A stretch of 64,000 bases of DNA from Amoeboaphelidium protococcarum (Eukaryota > Aphelidiomycota > Aphelidea): positions 62,001 through 126,000 of the forward strand of contig JALECJ010000001.1 in NCBI GenBank assembly GCA_023515745.1, in the 5' to 3' direction. A program made the position numbers and the translations under genes. This document shows positions 11,314 through 23,089 of the stretch, piece after piece. Numbering within the stretch: position 1 is the first letter of the stretch; every line of letters begins with the position of its first letter. The notes under the pieces were generated by a model. That model saw nothing but the letters and a program-made list of their open reading frames with translations. It did not search any database and was not told the DNA's origin.

Positions 11314-13179
11314 TCAACGCTTAACTGACTCTATACGCGCCTTCTCTATAGCTTTGATCATTCTCTCAACCTCTTCGCCAGACTTGCATCGAAAACTATA
11401 CTACAGTATATCCACCTTTCCATCGTCTTTTGCAGCCGGGAACATCACTGAAAATATCTGAGGCTTGTCAGTTTTTGTAACGGCCATACTCTGGTTAATT
11501 CTGGAATTGATTAGGATGTTATTAGTCACGTACTGCCGCGCTAGTAAACGGTATGAACCATCAGCCTGGCTCTTATTGACTTTCAAAGCACTCAAAGACA
11601 TGTCACGATATTCATTACCAAATTTCTAGAATGCTTTGCAACGAACAGCGCATTGAATATCTTCCTCCTCCTCGCCAGGCCCTTTGGTGTACAATGCTGC
11701 CTCTTATTCTTTCTTGGTCTCCTGTGCCAAGCGTTCACGCTCTGCAGCCTCATGCGCTTCATCATCACCATCAGTTTACGTGTCATCTTGAGCCTTCTTT
11801 TCTCCTTATTCTTACTTAACGTCAGCACCTTCTGCAGATGAAGATGACTGGCCGGGAATAGTAAAAGCACTGGCACCAGGATTAAACTTGAATGCAGCTC
11901 CATCGGAAGGAGATTTGGATTCGGAAGCCGCAAATTAGGTGTTGGTTGTAGAACCTCCGGCATTGGATCCAAATTAAAATCCTGAAAATACATTCTTCGT
12001 TAATGAAGTCTCGGTGGAGGTAGAAGAAGAACCAAAGCTGTTACCGAAGCTAAATGGATTACTCGACTTTTACTCAGCGCCTTTAGTCACACTTGGCTCC
12101 ACTTTAGGAATTTGATTCTTATCTCCCGACGCCTCCGAATTAGTCTCAACCGACTACTTTTAACCAAATGTAAAACTAAATCCTGATGGTTGAGCAGAAG
12201 GTTATTATCCAGTAGCACTACCAAAACTAGAGGCAGTGGATGGAGACTGACCAAATGTAAAGCTGAACGATGACTTGGTATCACTTGGCTATTTAGCGGC
12301 CTTATCATCTGCTACCAATGACTACGACTATTCACCTCCAGTTCCAAGACGTGAGAATACAGACGTCTTTTGATCAGCTTTCTAAGTAGATCCATCCTCA
12401 TTCTTATTCACTTCTTACTAATCAGTGGCAGCTGTAGACTCTCCAGACGAACCAAATGTGAACGGCTTAATCTAAATTTTAGATGTAGACTTAGTACTTG
12501 ATGTTTAAGCGGTTTATACCTGGTCATCCTTTATGCTCTTTGACGATTACAGACTACCAAAGGCAAAGGGATTATCCGATTTACCACCATTAACACTACT
12601 ACCAAATACACTTGTTGAAGATTAAGGGAGACTGAAGTTTGGTAAGGCCATTGGATTCAACGGTGCTGGAGGAGTAGGAGCCTGTGGAGTCTACTCAACC
12701 TGACCAAATTTGAACGGGCTAATACCAATTGATCCATTCTACTTTGATTACAGAGGAGTAGATGGCATAACTTAAGCTTTGGCATTACCATTCACATTCT
12801 AATTCTCAGAACTTGATTATCCGATAGAAGTCAAATACTTCGTGTACTAATCGAATATCTTACTCCAATCGCTATCCAGAAAGTTGATATCAATCTTCTG
12901 ATTAGACTTGATATCAATTTCATACCCAAATACCATCTTGAATAAAGTCTTGATCAAGGAGTAGTTCAACCCCATCAGTCTAACATTTTAATGTTGCGAG
13001 CTCTTATTCTACTCTATCTACTACTGAGGCTCAAGTTTACTAAAGCTAAAAGTTGATTATTAAGGCAGTGGATTGATCTAGGAAGCACCAAACTAGAATG
13101 TGGAAAAAGGATTCGACTTCACCTCATCCCTGCCACCCTAATCATCCATTCGCCTCTTTGTTCTACGTTCAGTATCCAT
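11314..13179 (-). CDS. FG-repeat nucleoporin with C-terminal Ran-binding domain (Nup2/Nup50-like)
   Basis: A 621-residue frame without introns, TGA stop. It contains repeated FG-type motifs (SFSFTFGQSPS, GFSFTFGQ, SNPFSFGNSFG, PFTFGSSG, PFAFGSL) spread through residues 20-480, separated by Q/S/T/N-rich spacers in which many Q are UAR. The last 130 residues form a RanBP1-like domain: SLSALKVNKSQADGSYRLL, then QIFSVMFPAA, then YSFRCKSGEEVERMIKAI. This arrangement matches Nup2 (yeast) and Nup50 (animals), mobile nucleoporins at the nuclear basket that bind importin-alpha and Ran-GTP. The importin-binding N-terminal motif is not obvious. It lies in tandem with SLD5 on the same strand, 273 bp apart. 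Confidence 0.87.
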
Positions 13180-13359
13180 GAGAGTCAATTTGAATATACG
13201 ATATCTCGTAAGTTCTCCGTTCGTGTGTAATAGTAGTAGCAAATTGCTTTAAAGAATGGCGAAGAGAAGAGAGAAAGGGAGAGAGAGAAGTCCATAATCG
13301 TTTCACTCAGCCGGAAGATTGTGCCGATTTTCGTTTCAAAGTGCTGGTGAAGTTAAAGA

Positions 13360-13556
13360 ATGGCGTACAGTGAAATTAGACGCGTCTCTCCTGGTGAGTT
13401 AGTTATTCAGTGTAAACTGTATAGGATTTAATAGAAATGAAGGAAGACCGCCTCATTATAAAACGTGTCAGAATGAAAGCTTGGGGCATTCATCTACCCA
13501 GATTTCGTTATCTTCGCATTGCGAAAAAGATTGCAAATGGATCTTTACAATGTTGA
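13360..13556 (+). CDS. Possible small basic protein (two exons)
   Basis: A 51-residue product is obtained from exons 13360-13393 and 13435-13556 with a 41-nt GTGAGT..TAG intron. The protein is Arg/Lys-rich (RLIIKRVRMKAWGIHLP) and ends in TGA. It lies head-to-head with the nucleoporin, 180 bp apart, where a bidirectional promoter would be expected. Small basic proteins of this sort are often mitochondrial ribosomal proteins, but I do not recognise a family. Because only TGA stops translation, a chance frame of this length is quite possible. Confidence 0.28.
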
Positions 13557-13680
13557 AATGCTATAATAACTTTAAAATTATTAGAGAAGGAAGGTAAGAT
13601 GTAAGGATATCAACATTATATTGCACAAATAAAGCTTAGCAATTCATCAGTCATTATAGAGCGATTTTGATGAAGATTCT

Positions 13681-14957
13681 TCAGTAACAGCACTTGTATG
13701 AGCAAATTGCACTCTCTGCCGGCTTTTCATCATCAGTAGGGGAATCATCGGAGGATGTCAACTACTCTTCTAGAAGGTATCTGTCAATATCACATTAAGC
13801 CATGACTCTCACGTCGGCATATATCGCACTACCATCTTCATTTTGGCCAATTTTAAACTTTGGTTACTTAGGAACGATAGGCTGCCTGCTAGAGGAACTA
13901 AACGCAACCGCATGATTTCGCTTGCGGTCTTTAGAGATATTATCGATTGGCTTAGCGCTAAACTTAGCAGGAGACTATTCGACGCTATGTGAAATCACCT
14001 GCTAGACTCCAGATTCACTTGGTAAAAGCGGTTTCAACGCATGACATAAACAAATGACTATTATCTTTAACAACTCTTCATCTACAGCGAGGGACTCACT
14101 AGATGCCAAATTTGCATTATCAGCGGAAGATTGGTACGGATATGTGTAGATAGTGTCGCGCTCTGGATTTTCAGCGAACACTTTAAATCGCTGTGGGGTA
14201 AGCAGCAGTACCGGCGCGTTAGTTGAGTACAATTAACTCAGAGTCTAAGCTAATCTTGACTAAGCGTACCACGGATGCCCATAGGGAAATGCAGCACAAG
14301 TTTTCAACTATGTGCTTAGTAGAATCCGATTATTATTCTAAATCTACATTATTCTCAAATCGGTAAGGCTCACATAATCATTATGCATGACACATAAAAC
14401 CGCCAACGATAGCCATCTACTAATCCGCAGTTTCCACGTCAATATTAAGCGAATATGCCACAGTAAAGATTATATGATGCAATTGCTATGCTACTGACGA
14501 TTCATTCGCATCAACCATTGAAGGCAAACGGGCTCAATGCCAAGCCAACTGAGCGATCAACCACTGCAATATCATATTGTTATCTCCAGCTGTCTTATAC
14601 GCCGAGAAGTCGCGCCAGACACTCAACACCAGTCCCGCCAAGCAGAGACAACGGTTTGATATTGCGATATACGGCGGGGTGGAATAAATAATGTTTTAGT
14701 TTAGATGCAAAAGGCTTCTTAATCAGCATAACTTGCTTTCCATCATCAGTGAACGCGTCTGTGTCATAGACAACAAGCTTCCCGGTGGATATTTTTTGAT
14801 CAAATAACGCTTGGCGTTCTTGAAGTAGCGCCTCCAAGTCTGCATGAAAATTTTCTTGATAATCTGAATAGTCTGTCTCGGTAGCACTTGTATCAGACTC
14901 AGTATCAAATATTAGAGGATAGGAGTGGCAGCAACGCGTACTTGCTTCAATTTTAGT
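13681..14957 (-). CDS. Uncharacterised protein, fuller member of a two-copy family (exon structure uncertain)
   Basis: Three exons can be joined: 14957-14516, 14419-14394 and 14343-13681, with a 96-nt interval (14420-14515) and a convincing 50-nt GTGTCA..GTAG intron (14344-14393). Readable segments include KLVVYDTDAFTDDGKQVM, LLGGTGVECLARLLG, RILLSTQLKTCAAF, VLLLTPQRFKVFAEN and a C-terminal SICS/YKCCY-like end at TGA 13681. The segment from RILLST to TYP is conserved in the decayed copy at 9 kb, mostly by conservative changes, so it was under protein selection. No start codon is visible in exon 1, so a 5' exon is missing. The 96-nt interval holds three in-frame TGAs; if it is not an intron, this copy is also a pseudogene. 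I do not recognise the family. Confidence 0.5.
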
Positions 14958-15223
14958 CTATCAATGTATTAAGGTCACCATTAATAAAATTGCTGTAGGC
15001 CTCACGCGTAAAGGTGAAACGAAAAGAGAGAGAGAGAGCCCGCGCGGTCATTTGGTTTAAAGCTGAGATGCACCAGCTGCGAAACATGGCAATGCGAAGT
15101 GCCCACGGCAATGAGTAAAATGGAGATCAAAGAGGCTCAAGTAGCACTTATCAAATTCAAGTAGTACTTATTAAATTCATAATATTCACTTCAACTCATT
15201 CATCATTCAACGCCTTAAATCAA

Positions 15224-16276
15224 TCAAAACAGAACCAGAGAGACAATTGAAGCCAAAACAATGCTCAGAGCATTGATAGCAAAGCCATTGACGGCAGAGT
15301 TTGGAGTGAATACCTCACCACCAGTAGAGTTGGTGTTGTTGTTCTTGCCGCCTCCAATAGTACCGCTGCCACCGGCATTACCGCCAGTGGAACCAGTGAT
15401 GTTGTTGCCACCATTAGCGCCAGGGAATGAACCATTAAAGTCCAAGTCTGGACACAGGGAGCGAATCTTTGAGTTCATGTACTCTGCGAATTGGTTCAGA
15501 GCACTGATAGATTCCCAGTACTGAGGAGATTGGAATGAGGCAACGCCACTGGTGTAATCCTGGCGTCTCTACCAGTATGCAGTATCATCCTACTCAATCT
15601 TGGATGGGTTGACGCCAAAGTTCAAATCCAGCAACAGGTTGTTGTTCTTGCGATAGTAAAAGTTGGACACGAATCCATAATATGTAGCAGCCGTGAGGCG
15701 AGCAGTATCATCACGACCAACAGGGACGTACCAATAGACAAAGCCATTCTCCTCAATGAATTTAATCACCTCAGAGTAGGATTGAGCGGCCATAGCACTA
15801 CCAAAGAAAACATTGGCACCCACTTCTGGCATCACAACGAATGGAGTAAACTTACCCTCGTATTCACCCAACAGCTACTTCTTCAGAGCCAGCAAAGTTG
15901 CACGAGCAGTATCCTTATCAGTGACAGTATACTGGCGGAAGTTGGTGGTATTCAGACCGAGCAGTGAGCCAACATCTTCAATCACCAGACCAACTGGCTT
16001 GAAAGAGCTACCGTCAGCGCCCTCACTTGCTACTTTCTTCACAAAGGCACTTTGAGCCTCACTCATCGAGAGCGACGAGGAGCCATTCGCCACACGAACA
16101 CCATAAGAGCAAAAGACACGGTTGTCGGCACACCATTTCTAAGTCATTTCAGAAAAGCTCTCAGGATAAGTGAGCACCGCGTTCAGGTAACTTTCAGAAT
16201 TACAACTAGCTGGGGAGGCAGCCATCACCATAGATGTTGCAACAGCCGACAGGACAGCAACTACAGTTGAGTACAT
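15224..16276 (-). CDS. Secreted, probably GPI-anchored cell-surface protein
   Basis: A 350-residue frame without introns, TGA stop. Residues 1-20 (MYSTVVAVLSAVATSMVMAA) form a signal peptide with an A-x-A-like cleavage site. Six cysteines (in SCNSES, KWCADN, VFCSYG, SLCPDLD) and GVASFQSPQYW lie in a globular ectodomain of about 270 residues. A Gly/Asn/Thr-rich stalk (about residues 285-325) precedes a hydrophobic C-terminus (INALSIVLASIVSLVLF) with no charged tail, the classic GPI-attachment signal. The ectodomain family is not recognised. Codon use is biased to strongly preferred codons with few UAR, suggesting high expression. Confidence 0.75.
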
Positions 16277-16899
16277 ACTTGGAATTCAAGGTATTAATTA
16301 TATTCTTCGAATTGTTGAGAGATTTGTAAACGGAAGAGATGTGACAGAGAGACAGTAGCGCTTTTATAGGATCGCCGGAATCTATTTTTGGTAACAACCA
16401 GATTGATTTGGCAATTTATATTTTCAATTTAGAAATACTAGCAATATTTGATTGCTATTTTAGTAAAATTGGATTTCTAGATTTAAGCCTCGGCACAAAG
16501 TCATCATTTCATCTCACATACCGCATGCTAAGACATACTCTTGACGCCGATCTGGTTATCAAGTGACCAAAGCTTGAGAATGGACCCCGTAAACGTTGCT
16601 CAAACAAATGATCTTGAACAGGAACTGATTTTTTGAATACTCTTTTACCCAGTACAATGGCTACATTTAATAATAGTAGTCTTTTACGACACACGAAGAA
16701 TCGCGACACGAGTTACCAGAACCTGTCTAAAACTCTCTATTATTTGAGCACTTTTTAACTAACAGGATCTACCTGCCAGTTATATAGTCAAATGCCTTGT
16801 TAATCAGTTACATAAAACTCGAAAAACATTCAGGTTTTAAACGGTTGCGTAAGGTGCAACAAATTAGAAACAAACATGTCTATTATTTTATAAGTCATT
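16277..16899. other. Gene-free stretch between a secreted protein and FAM72
   Basis: AT-rich. A minus-strand frame 16559-16813 (84 codons, five UAR) is open from an ATG but resembles nothing and is within the length expected by chance with one stop codon. No repeats or RNA genes were recognised. Confidence 0.4.
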
Positions 16900-18111
16900 T
16901 CAATGAATCTGCTGTCCAGAGTAATTGTATCTGTCATGGCCATTTACAGCGGGGTCCATGTGAGACGGTGGTAGGAATGCCCATAGAAGCGGCCTACCCT
17001 TCTTGTCCAATCTCTCCTGAGCCTCTACACCGCCAGTGTGGAACATCCAAAAGTGACCATTGTTGCTGGCATCTAGACAACTATCGCACGGCTAGGCGAC
17101 GTGATATCCAACAATGTTACCACAGAGTAGACACGCAATATCTTGAACTCTACAGAAACACTTCTCAGTGCAATAGTCCTGGTAAACAGTGCCGACGTTA
17201 GTCACAGGCGGCATATCGGTGCTATACAGCTCCACCTTCTAGTCAGCCAGCAATATCGCTTTCATACCACGCTAACACAACACAGACTTGCATGATTTGC
17301 ACTACAGCTTGCACACAACCTTGTACCTGAATTGATCATTCGGACTAGCCAGCTCAGCATCTCTCACAGCACTAAGACGTTGACGCGCATTCATCACACG
17401 AGCATACAGTACTTGACGTCTTCTCAAATCCTGGATAACGTTGGTAGTGCTAGGCTCAATATCACCTTCACCATCATGATCATCGTCATCGATATCTTCA
17501 TCATCCTCAATGCAATCATCAACAGTGTCTTCACTGCCAAATCTCATAATAGGAGCAACGTCAGCATAGCTATGTAAAAAGTAGTTTCTCAGTTGCTACA
17601 ATGCTTCACTACCCATATGCTCACGTACAGCTTCAGCATTAGACTAAGGACGCACTTATTAGGCGGTTGGATCACGCGCAGCGTTGAAAGGATTGTAGCC
17701 TTGCATTGACGCAATGTTGGGAAGATTAGAGCTCACCGGTCTCACAGCAGGCCTTGTAAACTATTACTATTGCTGTGGCTACTATTAAGGATGTGGATGT
17801 TAGTGCTGCTGTTATTATTAGCGACTATCAATAATATTCAAGACACGGTTGGCAGGGGAGTCGGCAGAGCGAAGACGCGTCAGTAAAGACGTGATAGAGT
17901 AACGCGACTAATCATCTTACTGAGGGGATAGCGCTTGCTGCTGTTAAAAGAGCCCGCTTGCGCTGTACATCGCGCCAGCATTGTCGCGATTTCTTGGAGT
18001 TGAAACATTCAGCTCACGCGCGCCTTGAGCATTACTTTGAGGGGTAGCAGCATTATTACTGTTCATCAATTACATTCTTCCAGTGAGGGAAGCGGTGTCT
18101 AGTGGTGCCAT
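16900..18111 (-). CDS. FAM72-like protein with a long glutamine-rich N-terminal extension
   Basis: A 403-residue single-exon frame, TGA stop. The C-terminal 140 residues match FAM72: paired cysteines in KLQCKSCKSVLC, RGMKAILLADQKVELYSTD, CFCRVQDIACLLCGNIVGYH, and CDSCLDASNNGHFWMF. In vertebrates FAM72A is a small (149-residue) protein that controls uracil-DNA glycosylase UNG2. Here the domain is preceded by about 260 disordered residues with Q runs written almost wholly in TAA/TAG, and a D/E-rich patch (IEDDEDIDDDDHDGEGD). Start at 18111 was chosen as the first ATG; an internal ATG a few codons later is possible. Confidence 0.85.
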
Positions 18112-18604
18112 TGTGTATGTTATCGGATACTAAGCAATTAATTTTTACTTGCGGCTTAGAAATAAGGTGTCACTAAATAGAATTAAAGCAAAAGATGAAG
18201 AGCTTGATACCACTCACTATTTAATCCAGTTTGTCTATTAATATGCTCGCCGCATTCCTTTAATACTCCGCCAATCGCTGATTAACTCTTCAGCCCGCCA
18301 ATGTGATCTATTGAAATATAGGTGAATTTAGTGTTAAATGTTGGAAAGTTGTAAAAGATTAAAGTCTTACATGCTAATGCTCAAGATATGCTGCATGGGA
18401 ATATGTAATGTCCATGCCGTCTGGTGCAAACAGCTAAGTCTCTTCCGCGTCTAGGACTGACGTTTCCATGACGACGCTGATCCGTTTCAACTTGATCTTT
18501 ATTGACACTGCGAAAGCTTAAGTTTAATAATTTGATTTAAGTAGTAAATACTCTTGAAATCAGTCGATTAATAATTCTATTTGACATTAAATAATTTAGC
18601 AGGT
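18112..18604. other. Unresolved intergenic stretch with several short overlapping frames
   Basis: Several frames of 35-80 codons are open on both strands, including a minus-strand ATG frame 18371-18469 followed by a good 63-nt GTAAGA..TAG interval, and plus-strand frames ending at 18470 and about 18580. None has a recognisable family and they exclude one another. A GTATGT..TACTAA..CTTAG intron-like arrangement at 18115-18159 is also present on the plus strand. Confidence 0.35.
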
Positions 18605-20875
18605 ATGATTCAAGACTTATTGCAGTACAATCCCGGTGGTAATGATGAGTAATTGTTCAACAATGTACTGTTGTTTGGATACTCTGGATCTGGTGTGTCC
18701 TCCGCTGTGAATTGCCTCGGCACCTCTCTGTAGCCATAGAAAACGTCCTATATCACCAAGTCTCTATCTAGGACCTCCTATCCATACTCTCCGTCTAAAG
18801 TGAGAGTTACTACTAGTTACAGCAAAATCAATCTGTCGACCATTTTGCCGCAGCTCAAGACTAATCTCTGGGAGTCTTGGGGTATAAAAGATGATGGCAG
18901 TGGATGTAATTACGATTCGCTTGAACTGGATCTCATTCTACAAGGGATGCTTCCTGATAGGTATGCAATGCCTAAAGATGCCAAAGCATTGACTCAGGTT
19001 ATCACTTAGTAGAAGAAGCCTAATGCTTACAATGCCATTCATGCTGTTGCGTTCATGATTCCATAGCAAGTTGTGATGGATCTGTCTGGTAGTGATTTGA
19101 CCAAGATCAAGTCAGTGCTTGCTTAGATTAAAGACAGAGGCCGTGATCCGGTGGTGCTAGTAAGTAAAGTGGATCTCCTAGTTAGCGGGCAGACTATGGG
19201 AGATAATCAAGTGTTTGATGAACTGCCAGAGATTTCTGATGTGCTCAAGATTACCAGCGGACTGCTTGGTGTTCCATTGGCTAATGTTCACGCGATTATC
19301 AATTACAACTGTCAGGCTTTTGAAAAGGTTACTAAAAGATTGCCGGTGTTGGATCTTAATGCCGTGAGAATCATGTCGCTGCTGCTACAAAAATGCAAGT
19401 AGTTTTAGGCTAATGATCCTGCCAGCTTGGTATTGTTTAAGACTTTGAGTAAAGCTGGTAGTGGTCTGAATCTGGCACAGTCTCAAGTAGTCAGTGAAGT
19501 CAGCAAAAGTAGTGTAATCAGTGAGAAGGAGGAGAATGCATAGAATGACAATGATAATGATGATAATCGTCCTTTGGCACAGACCAAGTAGCTGGATGCA
19601 TCACCTGAGTAGAGTAAGCCTTAGAAAGGTGGAATGAATATGGGAGAAATCTTTGCTTAAGCACAAGAGGAGGCTCAGGTGGAGATCAATGTAGAGCAGT
19701 CAAAGTCTGCTATTAGTCAAAAGAATTAAGATTCACCTCAATCCAAGTCTTAGTCTCCAGTCAAAGATACTAATAGTACCACAAATTAAAACGCGCTCCC
19801 AGATAAGAGTTCTTCAATTTAGACTCCTAACAGTAATAATACTGCCAGTCCAAATGTGTATATGAAAGAGTCTTAGACATAGTAATCTCCAACTTAATCA
19901 TCGGTAGGAAAGTCCTCCGCTCAGCCTTAGAGTCCAGCCGGCAAATAGGATGTACAATCTAAGGCCACTCTTGCGTAAGCTGTTGTTAAAGACACTGCTC
20001 CCTCTCTCACCCAGCAACAGAAAGTAAGTGTTGATGTACCAAAAGCATAAGCGATCGAAAAGAGCACCGCAACTTCACCTAAAGTTGAGAGTAATAAATC
20101 GCCTGGTAGTTCTGCCGAGAACAATAGACAGCTGGAGTAGAAAGTGAATACCATTGAAGTGGACATTAAGAAAGTTAATGTGCAGTATGCAGACTTGAAG
20201 ATGGTGCTGGATAGCAAAGTGTCAGCCTTGTAATCTTCTTTTGAATCAACTTTGAAAGAGATTGAGACTGTCAAAAAGGATTAGTCCAGTATTGAGAAGA
20301 AATTTATTGCCACCATTCAAGATGCTAAGCAGTCGCGTGAGAGTCAACTAGCAAGTGGTAGCCTCAGTGATCTACAATAGGCAATCACGTAGATTAGTTA
20401 AAAGATGTCTGAATTTGACAAGAGCCTTGGTCAGCACAGCGACAACATGAATCAGGTGAAGATTGATATCGAGTAGCTAATCTCCACTACAGACAGTACA
20501 GTGCGTAAGTATGTCAGCGAACAGCTTGAGATTATTCAGAAAAAGATCCAGGATGGGGAACGTGTATAGAAAAACTTCCGTAATGATGTCACCAGAGAAT
20601 TGGACGAGATGAAGAGCAAGTCTCCGATTCTGGGTCCTCTTGGTGACGCGTCTGATAATATTGCTGATAAAGGACAGTCACTGGCTCGCGGTAAAAGTGC
20701 AGAGTTACTAGAGGTTGTGAATGCTAATAAAGATCTTAGTGCACAAGTGGAATAGTTAAAGAAAGATATAACGGCCATTAAAGAATTGGCTGATGCCGCG
20801 AAAGCAGATGCACAGAAAGCTATTGATTAGGCATAGAAGGCTTCTAGTGCTGGCTGCAAATGTGTTTTGATGTGA
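18605..20875 (+). CDS. GTPase-like P-loop protein with long coiled coil and C-terminal CaaX prenylation box
   Basis: A 756-residue single-exon frame, TGA stop. Residues 21-33 (LLFGYSGSGVSSA) form a Walker A-like loop with consecutive Ser residues. A hydrophobic strand ending in PVVLVSKVDLLVSG (about 181-194) gives a (N/S)KxD-like guanine specificity motif. Spacing and the WESWG/LQGMLPD region resemble IFI44/immune-type GTPase folds. Residues 270-460 are Q/S/K-rich and disordered, 500-745 form a long coiled coil, and the protein ends ...SAGCKCVLM. The last four residues, CVLM, are a canonical CaaX box with methionine, predicting farnesylation and a membrane anchor. No close family is recognised. 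The start at 18605 could be preceded by a short exon, because it follows an AG. Confidence 0.72.
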
Positions 20876-20956
20876 ACGTCTAAATAGATGATACGGATAT
20901 GAATAAAATAGAGTCGAATATATTGATTTCAATAGATTTAAACTGTACAATTTCGA

Positions 20957-23089
20957 TCATCTCTAATTATAGTTGCTGCTTGTAGTATTATGCGCCAGTA
21001 GTGTAGTCTATGTCTAACCATCAACATACACTCGACTTCTCCACTATTCGGCGTAAGATATATCAGTCTGCACATAAGTGCTCACACGCCCGCTAGAGGT
21101 TGACTATTAAGTGACTTGATGATGACGCCTTCCATGAACACTAGAGGTTGTATTACTGACAGCGTGTTAATGCTAATCCTCTTCAACTTGCATACTAGAA
21201 TCAGCGTGTTATTATTCATGAGCAGAAGACTCTGTAGACTCCAGGCCACCAATTAGTTGATTCTATTATTACGACTGAAGAGCCTACTCTGTAACATCAA
21301 CCACAATTTCATCATTACTAGCAGATATACCATCATCAATCGTATTTAACCGCCTTCCAAATGCAGGAGTATTCTATCCACTGTTATCGTTGCTTCTCAC
21401 CAGGCCACTCTGCTCTAATCCCGCTCTTGTCAACTAATCAATTCTTCTAAAGGAAACATTTCGAGAATTGAGCAGATTATCGCTTGGTGTAAAAGCAGAT
21501 ATCCGAGGTGGCATGGATGAAGACGATGACTATACACCAGATGCTGAAGTAAGCTCAGTCTATGTCTATACATCCACCGGAGTCTGAGTACCTCTGGATC
21601 TAAATCCCGGCCGAGGCCTAAAGAAGTGACAAGACATTCTATGATACTTCCAGTCCTTAACCTAACACTCTTTTCCGCAATACCGAACCTTCCGACAGCC
21701 GGCACACATCATAAAATCACCAAAATGATTTTCAATCATACCGCATCCTTCACACTTTCGCTTAATGGACAACTGCCGCGACTTTCTAATCTCTACCGAC
21801 TCCGAGAACAGGGCCTGTATACCAACAGATATACCCGTGGAACTGAGTACGTGCAATGTCCTCACAGCAAAATTCTACAGAGACACAATGTGCTACTACT
21901 CTATATTCAAATCGTTATGCGTGCCCATCACTATTCTCCAATCTTCACATACAGAGTGCACATACGGCCTCAACTAGTCAGGCACCTTACATACTAGATG
22001 TGTGGCCAAGTGCTGCATAAACGTCAACAGAATATCAGAGGTGTAATCAAATGATAACTGAACATTGCCATTGGACAATTACTGCCGATGAATTTTGAGA
22101 ATCTACAAATACTAATCAATCACCTTGGTGTCATTAAATCGAGTAAGAGTTTCCTCATTAGCAAATTCATAAATAAAGCTCATCAACCGGACCGCAAGAT
22201 CAATTACAGAAGACTGCTTAACTTGTTGAAGAGAGAGCAGAACATTACACAAATCATCCAGATAATGCTCAAAATGCTACTACTCAGCAATGATAAATGC
22301 ATCTGATAAACACCGGATAAAAGAATCCAACAACTCTCCAATCTCTTCCTAAGCATTAGCATTGGCAGATGCAATCTCCTCATCCACTTGAGAGCTATCA
22401 GTTCCAGAGCTTCTAATCTACAGTGCAGAGAAGCAGGTGGAGAGCTGGCAAATGGTGGAGCATATCCATCGAATGACAAAACTAAATTCATCCAATACAA
22501 CTCGCCTAATATCAGTGGTAATGAATAAAACTTGCTTCAAAAGATCCACAGCCATCCGCTACCTTTATAATCTCTTGAAATATCGATCCAGTTACTCTTT
22601 ATCATTCATCATACGTTGAGGATTGAACATGTCATCATCAAGATTGCCGTTACTCTGAAAGCCATAATTAAAATTGCTATTACTCAGAGTATCGCCACCG
22701 ACATAGGCATAGTTAATCACAAGTATGAGCAGAGTGTACAGCTTATCTGGGCGACCTGCGTTAACTGCATCAGAAGAGCCACTGAGCAGACGGAATGCAA
22801 GTTTTCGCTCAAAATCAGTCTCTGCCTCCTTGCACTTGAGCATGAGTTGAGACACATCATCATCTGACCGCCTATTTAATGCATGTCTCAGAGCCATAAT
22901 AAACAGAGTCGCAGTGGACTTGCTACCCAACTTTGTATCACCACTTACAATTCTCTCAAATGCATCCTGAGGTTAAACTACAGCTCCATTTACAGTTATA
23001 ACCCACGGATCCATATCAAAGTTTTACTACCGGTATTACAGCTACCACTACTACTACAGCTACAGCTATTATGAATGCTGTTGATCCAT
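20957..23089 (-). CDS. Mub1/SamB-type MYND zinc-finger protein
   Basis: A 710-residue single-exon frame, TGA stop. The N-terminal 400 residues are helical and repeat-like (TATLFIMALRHALNRR onward). The MYND finger lies at about residues 440-480: CEGCGMIEN, MMCAGCRKVRYCGKEC, then DWKYHRMSC, giving C-x2-C, C-x2-C, YC-x3-C and H-x3-C zinc ligands. An armadillo-like N-terminus followed by a late MYND is the layout of fungal Mub1/SamB, which acts with Ubr2 and Rad6 to ubiquitinate Rpn4 and control proteasome levels. The C-terminal 220 residues are disordered with Q/H/S runs. The same frame is open for 99 more codons upstream to an ATG at 23386; I kept 23089 because the extra part looks like untranslated leader (CT/GA-rich). 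Confidence 0.78.

Noticed and set aside
16559-16813. Minus-strand 84-codon ATG frame with five UAR codons
   Set aside because: No recognisable motif, another frame is open in the same place, and the length is within chance expectation for a one-stop code.
18290-18469. Two-exon minus-strand mini-gene with a good 63-nt intron-like interval
   Set aside because: The product would be only 38 residues and it conflicts with equally open plus-strand frames; left as an unresolved intergenic region.
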